From NCBI GenBank assembly GCA_023853785.1, contig JAJIRX010000247.1, positions 1 to 22,910 of the forward strand: a stretch of 22,910 nucleotides of DNA, given 5' to 3'. Below, piece after piece: positions 1-9,935 of the stretch (the first letter of the stretch is position 1; every line of letters begins with the position of its first letter). A program made the translations under genes and the position numbers. This stretch comes from Psilocybe azurescens. Its lineage: Eukaryota > Basidiomycota > Agaricomycetes > Agaricales > Agrocybaceae. Under the pieces are notes generated by a model that saw nothing but the letters and a program-made list of their open reading frames with translations, had not been told where the DNA came from and did no database searches.

Positions 1-1235
1 GGTGGTTCACAAAGTAACTTATGGCAATTAACTTGGCTTACAAAAGTAACTTATATTCACTTGTGACTAACATGGTGTCCAAGTGAACTTTGTCATAAGC
101 CAAGTGAGAATAAGTTACTTTGTCACTGTGTGGGAATAAGTTAATATCACTTACTTGGGTGCCAAAGCCATGTCACACTGCAGGCAAAGTAAGTGAAAGT
201 GAAGATGATAGCTTATCTGACCTATTCACATTTGTTTCCTTTACTAAATGCCAAAATTTACAATAGACATGGGAAAAAATCTTTGATCAGTATTGTCAAT
301 TGAAATACTGATACTAAATCAGAACCTTTTGTAGGAATACGACCTTGGGGATGGGCACTTAAGCCTGTTTCTACACAATCTTATCTTCAATAATTCAATT
401 CTTTCTTAGACGTACTGAGACCTGAACCAGGTCTGTTAAAAATCAAAATATAGTTCTAGAAGAGGATTTGAGATGCAGTAAGCATAACAAGCCATCATAG
501 TAGTACTACTTTAGTGTAACATAGGGTTACACACTTTCATAACTAAAATTTTCTCACTTCTACAGCCAAAGCCAATGTGAATACTTCAACTTTAAATGCC
601 CAAGTTTGAAGCTGATCTTGTCACTTTCAATTAACCACCCAAGTTAAGTTAATTCAAGTGAGAATTCTTACCTTACCAGCAAATTTACTGAGTAACTTGA
701 TAGGTAAGGTTTTAGAATATAAAATTAATCATTTAGCCATGCAAATATCCAAGAGGGAAAGGAATGAACACTCAGTACAGGTGTAAGTTGATAAGCCTGG
801 GATCTAATAATGTTTACCAGATGTGATACAGAGAATTATATTACGTGGGAGACCTGTGAAGTATTCTGTACACCCAGTCAAAATAATACTGTGCATAAAT
901 TAATTGCTAGTGGTTTGTGGAAAAGTGGCATCTTGTTCAAGTTGACAGCCCCCACATTCTGAGCATAACACAGACCTCCTCCCCAATATGCATTGAGTAG
1001 CCAACTTGGCACATAAACTGCACAAACAGTGTTTTTACTTCAAAACTTCTTAACTGTTTTCATACTATTTCTATATGGTGGCCAAAATTATTTACTTAAA
1101 ATAAAATTACTGGCAACAAGTGACTGTTGGTGTAAGTGAGCCCAAGTTAATTTGGCCAAGTGTGGGAATAAGTGAACACATTAACTTGGCTGGCATAAGT
1201 TAGCCAAGTTAACTTGAATAAGTTACTTTATTGAC
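1..1235. mobile_element. Candidate TIR DNA element with AAGTTAACTT-like subterminal repeats
   Basis: The two ends share an imperfect inverted repeat. Positions 11-40 (AAAGTAACTTAT... ending TTAACTTGGCTTA) match the reverse complement of 1202-1229. Around both ends (about 1-240 and 1120-1235) short words such as AAGTTACTT, AAGTTAACTT and CCAAGTTAA recur in both orientations, as in subterminal transposase-binding arrays. The interior (about 240-1110) is AT-rich and holds no reading frame I can support. No target duplication can be checked because the left terminus lies at or beyond the window edge. This is probably a non-autonomous DNA transposon or large MITE; the exact ends are uncertain. Confidence 0.5.
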
Positions 1236-1668
1236 AGTCTCTTTGTACTGCTACAGACTGCTGTAAAGCTATTTAAATAATTGTTCAACATTTTTAATTG
1301 TTTTATACAGTTTAATATAGGTTTAAAAGTCTGTGCCTCAACTTAAATTGCTATAAAAATCTTCAATTCACATTGTTTAATTCAGATTGGCTTGGATTAT
1401 AGTTAAAACATTTTACAACTACTTTATAACACTTTTACATGCTTTTGCACATTTCTGGTGGAACTGCCACAGCCTATGTTGCATTGGTAGTTCTACAAAT
1501 GAATTTGAAGGCCTTTAAGATTGCTTAAAATATTATAAAATGCTTTGAAATAGCATTATATCGCTTTGGAATACTTTGAATGAGCTTTGACAAGCTTTGA
1601 TGCGCTCTGAGAGTCCAACAAGATTCTTTAAGTATCAAATTCTATGGTAACTTTGCTTTGGGAATGCT
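1236..1668. other. Gene-free AT-rich stretch
   Basis: AT-rich sequence with runs such as GCTTTGA/GCTTTGGAATAC repeated loosely at about 1545-1600. I see no reading frame, RNA gene or clear repeat boundary. It lies where the C-terminal half of the minus-strand relic at 1669-2560 would be expected if that gene were complete, but no matching coding sequence is visible. Confidence 0.4.
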
Positions 1669-2560
1669 TTAGATATCTTTGTATCTTTTTTCTTTGGTGT
1701 CTCTAGAGATACCTAACTCAACCTGTATATACTTAGGTATAATAACTATTTTCCTGATGAACCCACAAATTAGAGCCAATTTTGAGGTACTTGGCTGAGT
1801 TAAGATAAACACACTTTGGTTGTGTTGATCTATAACTAGTAGCAAGATATCTCTTATGATCTGCAGAATAGTGATGTATTGCATGTAGAACATTTACCAG
1901 TCAAGACAGGAACCTTTTGTGAATCTTGTGGTGTTTTATCAATGTTACAAGTGGTATGTCCTGCTCTCTTGTAGTCTGTACCAATGATCTTGCTTCACAT
2001 GTACATGTTCCACAAACAAATGAAGGTGGACATATTACATGTGCAGGTTGGATTTCTTCAAGTGAAACAAGAAGAAGCTTTCCAGTATATTTGTCTTTAT
2101 TGTAAGGTGTCAAGTCTAATCCAACAGCCATTGCATTAAGCTTAGTAGCAATATAATCATTTTTATTCTTTGCAGATAAAGTAGCTTCAAAATCATTATC
2201 AGAAAACAAACTACTGGTTTTTTTTCTATTTGATCCTTTAATGCCCTAGTTAGACCAATTATCCAACCAGATATTCAAACTTCTCTCTTCTTTAAGTTCA
2301 CTATGTTGTTGACAAAAATGAAGATTCAATAAATCTGAGTTTTCAGTGAGGGTAAATAAAAGCACCAAGACTGTTGCTAGTGATATTGTTTTTGCCAAAG
2401 TTTGATTTAATTATATGATTAAAAGCCTGGAAGGAGATCTCTGGAAATTTATTGTCTGCTTGATTTCCAGAAACTAAAGACACCAGATTGAACCAGATTA
2501 AAAGCCATATTAAAACCCAAGATTTTGATAGATACTGTATGATATAGCAAAAAGACAAAA
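1669..2560 (-). pseudogene. CxC5/CxC6-type KDZ-associated protein, N-terminal half, broken
   Basis: Three minus-strand pieces read in order (about 2558-2343, 2209-1901, then below 1900) look like one decayed gene. Visible landmarks are a stretch near LLLVSLEEIQPAHVICPPS, the Cys pairs CGTCTC and KCSTCNTS, and a YLNSAKYLKIGSNLWV motif found by changing frame near 1800. From recall these belong to agaricomycete proteins annotated as CxC5/CxC6-like cysteine clusters associated with KDZ transposases, which then continue into a C-terminal part with VDSYHYINH. That C-terminal part is absent here, but it is exactly what the transposons at 6145-7377 and 11632-12909 carry. At least two frameshifts and several stops separate the pieces. 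Family call by memory; function as transposase is inference. Confidence 0.55.
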
Positions 2561-2637
2561 CAGTAGCCAGCTATTGTACAAATTTGATACAATTTATTTA
2601 CAAACTTTTAAAATGAAAAAAAAAAAAAAACAATCAC

Positions 2638-3400
2638 TTACTCAGTTGCTTTTCTCTTACCCTTGGCAATTATTTTATGTTGTTGCACCTTTGTTTCATC
2701 CTCATCATCCTCCTCCTCTGAACTTTTTTCTTCTTCTTCCTTGGCTTCTCTTCAGATTTCCTTTCTTCTGACTTCTCTTCCAATTTTTTCCCCCCAACTT
2801 CTGTTTACTCAAACTTGCCACTGCATTCTTCTTCAATTTTCTGACAGTAACTTCTCTTACATTCAGCCAGCCCCCAAATCAGTTCATGCCAAGTTCCTAT
2901 CATCATCTCCCCAAAGTTCATTGGTAGTCATACAATCAGGTTGATCTTCAAGCCAATCAACCATCTCTGTATAGTTTGTCACACATTTAAGAGATTTTTC
3001 CCATTGCATGTAATACTGAGTCTTCAAAAGAAAATATTGACCAAGTCCACATAGGATGGAACCCAAGGTGTTGCTTCAAAATAAAGACCAGCCTGAGCAA
3101 TATGCCTCATTAATGCATCACTATACTTTAACTTCTCCATGATATCAAGAACTTGAGATAGCTCTTTGTACTTGGAATACACAGCTCAGATAAAAAGCAT
3201 AGTTGGCAGGCCAACATAAGATAATGTAGTATCAATCTCCAAGAAAAGAAGGAGTGTCTCAATCTGCAGCATAGAAGAGTATGTTGGACCAGCATTTGGA
3301 AATGCAGACAATGTTTTGATGCATGAAGCATGAGAACTAGATGAACCAGATGCTGAACATTGTTATACACCAATTTTGATTGGATATGAGATTTATCTAT
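2638..3400 (-). pseudogene. Agaricomycete hypothetical protein with acidic/Lys-rich tail, broken
   Basis: Reading the minus strand from about 3330 downward gives leucine-rich coding text (LQIETLLLFLEIDTTLSYV), then SDALMRHIAQAGLYFEATPW, a stop, and after a frame change CVTNYTEMVDWLEDQPDC. It ends in a Glu/Asp/Lys-rich tail (KEEEEKSSEEEDDEDE ... KGKRKATE) with a TAA at 2640-2638. The run of coding-like text with an acidic tail and a proper stop supports a real gene, but at least two frameshifts and several in-frame stops show it is dead. I do not know its function. Similar text in mushrooms is, as I recall, dispersed with KDZ-type repeats. The tail is followed by a poly-T run on this strand (poly-A at about 2615-2630 on +). 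Confidence 0.45.
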
Positions 3401-5170
3401 AAGCTTAGAGCATCTGTCTCAACTCCCATTGCATGCAGAAGCCAGGGTTATTATTTTGCATATCTGAAGCACATCTCTCAATATTCAGTGTCAAAGTCCA
3501 TTCACAGTCCACTTCAATCTCCATTCTAACTTTCAATCTCCACTTCAACCATTTGATCAGCTACATTCCCTATTAATGATTCAATCATCTATCTATTTGA
3601 ACCTCAAGGCTATGTGCAGATTATTCCTGGACATCATTTCTATCCATCCTAGTATGCACAGCACTGCACAGCATCATATATCACCATTGTCATCAGCATT
3701 TGGTCATCTACAATGATTTGGTCCTTAACTGGATTCCACATATGCAGCACATCTTTGTCTCACTCAGCAGTCTTGGTAATGGATGACTGAGCTGTGCCAT
3801 GGATAGACTGGTTCTATTCATTAGCATGGTACTTGTTCGCTATTTTGATTCCTTTTCTATTGTCTGACACTTTCATATAATTGATCCTTCCTTCATTTTG
3901 TCATTCTTGCTTATTGTACTTACTCAGCTTTGCTTCTTTCTTACTCATCTCACTTCACTTTTCATAATCCTGCTTATACTTCTTACTCATCTTATGTTAC
4001 TTACTTACTCATCCTTCTATTTTTCACTCCTAAACTCTGTCAGCTTTCAATCTATTGTATGTAGTTGGCAGATGGGACTACTGGGTATTGTTCTACAGAA
4101 ATATTAGTATATTTTGGATGCTTGATCTCTTTTAAATATTTTCCTATATTCTCTAGTATATAAACCATATAGTAGTATTGCTTGGAATGTAAGGAAGTTA
4201 CAAGCCCCACTCTCTTCACAGCAAAGTTTTCAAGTTATCAGTACTCAGTCCCAGCACTCCAGCAGGCATTCAATCAATCTCTATCAATATTCAGCACAAA
4301 ATTCAACAGTTATTCCAGGTCATCAAGACGTTCTTTAAGGGTTGTAACAGACAATCCTCAATTCACACTCTTGGATCCCATAGCAATTTATCCAGTTCAT
4401 TTCAATCCTATCATCCTCCACACCCTTCATTCTTCCTCTACCTCAAGATCCTCAACTCCCCATTGCTTCTATTGCTCCAGAATATTTTTATTCAGCAATT
4501 TTGGTCTTGTTGTCATCTTTATCCATCCCTCCAGACACCCTTTATCTGCCTCTCTACATTGTTTGATTTTTTGGCTGAGGAATATCACTTAGGTTGTCAC
4601 CTTTGATTGCCCTAGTCATCCCTCATTCACCTCACTGCTCTGTTTGAAGTTTGGATCAAGAACATCGCACAATCCTTCATCATCTATCATTCCAGGCCGA
4701 TCTAGTCATTATTCTATTACCAGGCTTTACTTCTAGCTTTGCAGATGCTGTCAACTCAATTGAAGCGCACTAGGATCAAGCCTACATTCTCACTCCTGCC
4801 CCTGTATCAATCCCTAAAATTTATCTAGTCTTTTGGCCCCTCCACAGTCATCACTCCGCATTCACACTATTTTACCCTAACCAGTTGGGTATCTTCCTCC
4901 CAGTAAACACTCAAGAGCATTTTATATCTCCTCATCCATTTATCTTCATTCAGACGTCCCTGCCCTCCTCAGACCACATATACTTTTACAACCTAGTGGC
5001 CAAGCCGGCCCTCACTTTAACTCAACAGGAGAGAGTTGTCTTATCTAGTCTAGACTATTCCTCTCTGGTTTGTGTTTTGGTTTTTGATTTATATATCAAA
5101 TTACACACTACATAGTTCAACATGTTGGTGTTGTTGTATATACATGTACTGCATGCTGTCATATCCATCA
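3400..5170. other. Pyrimidine-rich stretch without a supportable gene
   Basis: About 1.8 kb rich in C and T on the + strand. Around 3935-4015 the word TTACTCAT recurs several times. Plus-strand frames (4182-4592 and 4885-5115) are open only because TC-rich text has few stops; the products are Ser/Pro/Phe-rich without a motif. Shifting frames between 4200 and 4620 gives Gln/Ser/Pro-rich text such as TQSQHSSRHSINLYQYSAQN, so this may be a decayed gene for a low-complexity protein. I cannot name it. No inverted ends or target duplications were found. Confidence 0.35.
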
Positions 5171-5186
5171 TTGTACATACAGTAGC

Positions 5187-5387
5187 TCAAAAACCGTCCC
5201 AATGTTTGGCACTTTCTCACTAATTGTTTAATAACTTGGGAAATAAATTATGTAAAAGTCTGAAAATATTATATGTTATGGTTTACCATGTGACTAACAT
5301 ATTTCTCACCAAGGTCACATAATTTCAACAAAAACTGATTAATTAATGGAATTTACAAAATAATAGAGCATTGGGACAGTTTTTTGA
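5187..5387. repeat. Inverted repeat pair at the 3' end of the Tc1/mariner copy
   Basis: TCAAAAACCGTCCCAATG at 5187-5204 is matched in reverse complement by CATTGGGACAGTTTTTTGA at 5369-5387 with one substitution plus one extra base. The inner copy sits directly beside the transposase stop codon. The terminal repeat is therefore present twice at the same end in opposite orientation, unlike the usual IR/DR arrangement, where the inner and outer copies are direct repeats. Confidence 0.75.
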
Positions 5388-5395
5388 CTCTCTAT

Positions 5396-6100
5396 CTAGT
5401 ACTTAGTATGGCCTCCTTTGCCTTGATAACAGCCTCCATTCTCCTTGGCATGTTTCTGAAGGTATTTCAGTCCATTCCTTTGCCAATCTCTCCCACAATT
5501 CAAATGCTCCTTTGGGTGGTGTCTCATAGGTGTTCATTTGCCCTTTGAGGTAAACCCAAAGGTGTTCAATGGGGTTGAGATCAGGGGATTGGGGTGGCCA
5601 CTCCATAACTTCAAAATCATTGGCCAAAACCATTCTTGAGCTTTTTGGAGGTGTGTTTGGGGTCATTATCCTGCTGAAAAATCCTTTTCCCCTCTGCCAT
5701 CTCCAAGTTGTCAAAGCTTTCATCCACCCCATGCTCCAAAATTTCACAGTATTGGTCTGCATTCATCTTCTCCTCAACCTCAGTGAGTGTTCCAACACCA
5801 TTCCACCCCATACAACCCCATACCATGAGATTGTTGCCCCTCCATGCTTGACAGTTGGTAATGTTGTTCTATCTGAGATTGCCTCACCCTTGGGTTTCCA
5901 TGTATAGACCCTTCCATCTGAGCCAATCCTGTTGATTTTTATTTCATCTGACCAGAGTACTCTTTTCCAATCCTCCACAGTCCAGCCAACATGATTCTGG
6001 GCAAATTTTAGGCATTTTTGATGGTGGATAGCCTTGAGGAGGGATTTGGATATTTTGGGGTGACCCAACTGGGCTGCAACAAAAGCCATGTGTGATACTT
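5396..6100 (-). pseudogene. Tc1/mariner DDE transposase, C-terminal two thirds, frameshifted
   Basis: The DDE transposase catalyses cut-and-paste movement at TA sites. Minus-strand text gives, in order: WTVEDWKRVLWSDE (first catalytic Asp; the usual SDET reads SDEI), then after a frameshift near 5840 MVWGCMGWNGVGTLTEVEEK, then RIFQQDNDPKHTSK (second Asp), and after another shift near 5630 WPPQSPDLNPIEHLW (third acidic residue, Glu). A further deletion or shift lies near 5450, so the conserved end (GGHTKY, stop TAG at 5398-5396) is reached only in a third frame. The helix-turn-helix N-terminus is absent. All three catalytic acids survive as codons, but the protein cannot be made. The plus-strand frame at 5569-5907 is antisense to this gene. 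Confidence 0.93.
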
Positions 6101-6174
6101 TTTATGGTGGAGAAAAACCTGGCTATCTTGAAGGTCCACCAACAGAGGTCTTTACCCTCACCCATATATTCCAG

Positions 6175-6215
6175 GTGGAGTCCACCAACTCCGGCATGGA
6201 GTTGGTGGACTCCAC
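6175..6215. repeat. Perfect 18-bp-stem hairpin near left end of copy 1
   Basis: GTGGAGTCCACCAACTCC (6175-6192) is followed by the loop GGCAT and then its exact reverse complement (6198-6215). It lies 30 bp inside the transposon terminus. The same hairpin is kept unchanged in copy 2 at 11662-11702. Confidence 0.9.
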
Positions 6216-6439
6216 ATGGAGTTTGGTGACCTTTTTGGCAGGTATCCCAGCCATTTAGGGTGGAGGCTCCACATGGAGTCCAGCCAGAATTGACCCATCC
6301 TCCATGTGGACCAATGTGGAGGATGTGGAAACTCCATCTGGACTCCATGTGGAACTTCATTTGGAGTTCATGTGGAGTCCATATAGAGTTCCACATTCTC
6401 TACATGGATTCTATTTGGATTTAACCTCAACTGAATAAT

Positions 6440-6932
6440 CTTGGCCATCCTATATTTGTATTGATAAAAGTTGCCAAGTCCTTTGAACAAGTATTGTAAA
6501 AAAACTTGGGAAACTTGGCAAAAAACTGGTCGATTTATTGTTGATTCATATCATTATATCAACTATCAAACAAGTGATTATCTATGCCATAAATGGTGTA
6601 ATCCAGCTCCATTAAATGGTTCTGCTCCTAATCTTGTGGTTCTAGCAAAGACTAAAGATGGAACAGAATATTTTCAACAAGCATTTAATATACAAGCATG
6701 TGATCAATTAAATTCATTGTTAGGTGGCTTTGATTCAATTCCAAAGCACATGAAATCTGCGAATTTTGATTGGTTTTTACATTCAATGCTGTTCTATCAC
6801 ACTCAAAATGTCATTCAAAAGCAGAAATGAAGAGAAAAGCCTCATCAAATTGATGATACTGAAGATGATGAAGAAGAAAAGAATGAAAACTATATTAAAA
6901 GACACTGGGATATAGAAGATGATGAGGCATAA
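6440..6932 (+). pseudogene. CxC5/CxC6-type protein C-terminal fragment in copy 1
   Basis: The plus strand reads SYICIDKSCQVL, a TGA, then after a frameshift NKYCKKTWETWQKTGRFIVD, SYHYINYQTSDYLC, KWCNPAPLNGSAPNLV, ACDQLNSLLGGF and FDWFLHSMLFYHTQNVIQKQ. From recall this order matches the end of agaricomycete CxC5/CxC6-type KDZ-associated proteins. The conserved pattern Asp (CIDK), then VDxYHxxxH, then (E/D)QLN resembles the D / C-or-H-x-H / E layout of MULE-like RNase H-fold transposases; that comparison is inference. A TGA at about 6828 replaces the CAA codon of copy 2 and cuts off the acidic tail (DDTEDDEEEKNENYIKRHW, ending with TAA near 6932). No N-terminal part is present, so it is not functional. 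Confidence 0.7.
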
Positions 6933-8249
6933 GAGTGTAGAAAAAGAAGTGTATTCTAGTGTACCACTATAAATTATTTGATTTAATTTGAAGACTTTAA
7001 GAGCTTCATATAGACTTTTACAAAGAATCTATTTATAAGCTTGTAAGTCTACTACTCGCTTAGATAATGAATTTAAAATAAATATACAAAAGCTCCATCT
7101 AGATTCTATCTAAACCTTGACTATACTAATAAAAAAATAAAAGAATATTAAGACCTATGTGGAGTTTATACAGAGTTCATGTGGAGTCCATGCTGAGTCT
7201 ATATGGAGTCCAGGTGGACTCCATCTTGCCTCAAGTAGAATTGTATGGAGTCCAAGTGGACTCCATCTGGACTCCACTTATCAAAGATGACTTTTTGAAC
7301 ATTTACATATGTTCCAGGTGGACTCCATGTGGAGTCCACCACTTTGTATGGAGTATATGGGTGGAGGTAAAGTACACCACCAACACCGCGAATTTGTTGC
7401 TTGGCAAATCCTCCACCATCAACTATGGCATTGAATTTGAATCCCACTAACTTTGGGTTTAATAGCACATGTGTAGGAGATGGGGTCACAGTAATGTGGG
7501 TGTCCTTGAATCCGACATCCATGATTCTGGCATCCGCAAATCAGACAGAGTTCTTGAAGAAGGGTCCCAAGCTGGGCTCAATGGTGAAGATGACGAATGC
7601 ATGGGTGTTGGAAGAGGAGTAACACTTCCAGAGGGCTTTTCTGCAGGTATTTGGGGAGCATGAACTAATGCTGTATAAGCATGGTTGGCTTGAGAATCGG
7701 ACAACTGTGTTTTTGGTGTGGGTCGAATATGTTTGTCACTGGGACCAAGGAATTGAACAAGTTTGTAGCAGGTCCTATTGTGCCGTTACCATCACCTTTC
7801 TGGAATTGGAGAGGAATGCGGGAGAGGACTTACGAATATTCAACAACATCGTCATAGTGAACGGTTATTTTGTGAAATGGAGCACTTGGATTGTATTGCG
7901 TCAATTGTACAATTAGCATTATCACCTTTTCCTCGTGCTTCTCAATAACATCAAAAATCTCTCCAATTTTGCCTTTATGGGGATGGTATTGTTTTGATAT
8001 CTTCACTTTCACTCCGCACCATGGATGTCAATATGTTCTAGGTGGAAGGGGTCCAGATTCAGGCTCACATCTGTAGTGGAACACAGCAGGTTCTTCTGTG
8101 ATCTCCAGGAAATTAGCAAGAGCCTCGAAAGACTATCACAGAGAGTTTGTTAGCAAACTTGTGTTGTGATGAAGATTTGGGGTGGTACAATATACACACT
8201 TCAATAGCATTGTCACTGTCCTTAAGATATTGAGGTATTTCACCCTCTA

Positions 8250-8660
8250 TGTTACGATCTCAAGTTAGAATCATGCAGTGTGCATAATCTAACCACCAAT
8301 TGTTTACAAGAACAAGTTCAAGTTCAAGTTGAGCAGGTTAAGCAGGTTGGATTCTCAAGAACTAGCTAAAGAATACAGTAGATCCTTCCTGGTATAAATA
8401 CTATGAATTGTACAGCAAGTTGAAACACGTTTGAATGTTCATCAGCAGATGTATATAAGAATATAGGAAACAGATCAAGTGTTCATCGAAAGATGTATCA
8501 TAAAGATGGAAGTGAAATAAAAGATGGAGTTTCAGAGAATGATAGGAAGCAGAGTTTATCAGAACATATGATGATGTATCAATGATGTGAAAGATGACAA
8601 AGAAAAGGAAAAGAAAAGAAAAGAAAAGAGAAAAGAAAAAGAAAAAGACTTGTCATAACA
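8250..8660. mobile_element. Solo LTR with 5-bp target duplication
   Basis: The 411-bp unit begins TGTTACGATC and ends GTCATAACA, giving the TG..CA ends and the short inverted TGTTA/TAACA of retrotransposon LTRs. It is flanked by CTCTA on both sides (8245-8249 and 8661-8665). TATAAATA at 8393-8400 could be its promoter on the + strand. Removing the LTR and one CTCTA restores an open minus-strand frame of the Spt5-like gene (..VSIVSKKIE then GEIPQYLKDS..), so it landed in a coding exon. No internal retrotransposon genes remain, as expected after recombination between two LTRs. Length, ends and duplication suit a Ty1/copia- or Ty3-type element; which one cannot be told. Confidence 0.88.
8598..8648. 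repeat. GAAAA-type microsatellite
   Basis: About 50 bases of tandem AAGAAAAG/GAAAA units, purine-only on +, inside the 3' part of the solo LTR. Confidence 0.85.
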
Positions 8661-9935
8661 CTCTATCTTCTTGCTCACAATAGATACTTGATCGCCTTCA
8701 ATTTAAACCACCCAACCCATCTTTCCGGAATGCAGTCCGCCAGCGTACACAAACATATTGCCTGACATTGATCTCTTTTCTCAAGTCTTCCCATGATACA
8801 CGCAATGTTAGGCAGTATTCTTGGTTCTGTCTAGTGGGTCCATTGTGCACCCATATCTGCTCGACTTCTGCATAGAGAGTATCCAGTGCCTTCAAGATGG
8901 CAGGGGTAAACATAAAAGTAGTTTCTGGCCCTTGCACACGAATAAACACTCTATCATTCTCCTTCATACTCCATTCTTGAGGGCGCAGCATGTTCAAAAG
9001 AGTGATAGATGGGTGTTTGCTCATCCAAAACATGGTGTAAAAGTCATAAGGCATATCCTTCACATCAACTGTGAATGAATGGTAGTCGAAGTCTTTGGCT
9101 AGAAGGCCTTGCTCAAATTCCAACTGTCCAAAGGAGTATCGTCTGTGCTCGTGGCCCACAATGTTGTATGGGAGAAGCTGTCCGAAATAGTCAGCATCGA
9201 AGAGCTTTTCTATCAGCCTAACGGTAGACACTTTTTGCTTGAGTGGGTTCCATGATGTTGTATCCAGTTGAGGAATAAGAAGAATACAAGCACCCAAGGA
9301 GCTTTTTTGTGACACAATCCCAACATCTCCATTGTAAAGGCCTTTCTTGACGAGTACCCAACTTCTGACCTCAGCAATTTCATGTCCATCCCTCATCCCA
9401 AACAGTCCCACATACTCCAAAGAATCAACCAATCAACTTTTGATGCCCAACCTGTTGTGCAGTATACCAGGTGTAAGAAGAAGAAGCTTGATGAGGCATT
9501 TGTTCATCATGCATTCAATATAGATGCAGCCATGTACAGAACCTTGAGTGAAGGCTGAATGGACTTGATGATGCTCTGTAACAGTGCTTAGCAGAGAGAC
9601 TACAGCTAGATCTTCAACCCTGAACTGTAAGGTGTTGGTCAGTAAATTCAGAGAGTCCCAAGTGTGAATAACAATGTGCACACTCAACATTCAATGTGCT
9701 ATAGAGGATAATCCCCCTCCCTAGGAATATAGACTAAAGCTCTGTCAAGGGTTGTCTCCGGTACATCATCAGCAGTGTATCTTCTATGACCAGAGGTGTT
9801 CCTTCTTGCATCAATGCATGATATAAGATGTTTCAAGGTGTCCTCGCTGTGGTGATGGACTGAGAAATTGGCCGGTAAATCGGAATGTTCATTGTCCAAG
9901 GCTACCCCATCGTCAATGAATGCATCTAGGTGTGG

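Larger units (their letters stand above)
5180..6136 (-). mobile_element. Tc1/mariner element, 5'-truncated copy
   Basis: The outer end lies at 5180: a TA dinucleotide (5178-5179) is followed by CAGTAGCTCAAAAACCGTCC, the kind of terminus expected for Tc1-like elements, which insert at TA. The transposase relic runs on the minus strand away from this end. The other terminus and the DNA-binding N-terminus are missing: the sequence stops matching a transposase at about 6100, just before the 8-bp target site of transposon copy 1 at 6137. The truncation is older than that insertion, because the far flank of copy 1 (from 7386) is Spt5-like sequence and not more Tc1. Confidence 0.85.
6145..7377. mobile_element. 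TIR transposon copy 1 with TGGA(C/G)TCCA arrays (non-autonomous)
   Basis: The element begins GAGGTCTTTACCCTCACCCA and ends, in reverse complement, with CTTTACCTCCACCCATATAC preceded by five variable bases. It is flanked by an 8-bp direct repeat, CACCAACA (6137-6144 and 7378-7385), which fits a target-site duplication. Subterminal blocks (about 6150-6415 and 7157-7370) are packed with the 9-mers TGGAGTCCA and TGGACTCCA. The middle carries a C-terminal fragment of a CxC5/CxC6-type protein. It is a close copy of the element at 11632-12909 in the same orientation and lacks about 20 bp near its right end that copy 2 has. It sits between the 3' part of the Spt5-like pseudogene and the truncated Tc1 copy. 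Hence it landed after those two had become neighbours. Confidence 0.88.

Noticed and set aside
2574..2944. Overlapping plus-strand Ser/Phe/Leu-rich frames at 2574-2771 and 2663-2944
   Set aside because: They are the complement of the Glu/Lys-rich tail of the minus-strand relic.
5569..5907. 112-residue plus-strand frame
   Set aside because: Antisense to the Tc1/mariner transposase, whose catalytic motifs are clear on the minus strand.
6150..7370. Possible CRISPR-like array in the TGGA(C/G)TCCA blocks
   Set aside because: Repeat units are 9 bases with irregular spacing, the sequence is eukaryotic, and no cas genes are present; the blocks are subterminal parts of a TIR transposon.
7157..7450. 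Frames encoding repeats such as GVQVDSIWTP and CGVHVESM, also at 5944-6396, 11454-11912, 12607-12869
   Set aside because: They are the TGGA(C/G)TCCA arrays read as protein; because the 9-mer is almost palindromic it is open on both strands in several frames. No start, no composition of a real protein.
7800..7833. Possible 34-base intron in the Spt5-like gene (GTAAGT..TTCCAG)
   Set aside because: Shorter than the other introns in this window (45 or more bases), and the downstream frame does not continue cleanly.
8821..9078. 85-residue plus-strand frame
   Set aside because: Antisense to the KOW region of the Spt5-like pseudogene.
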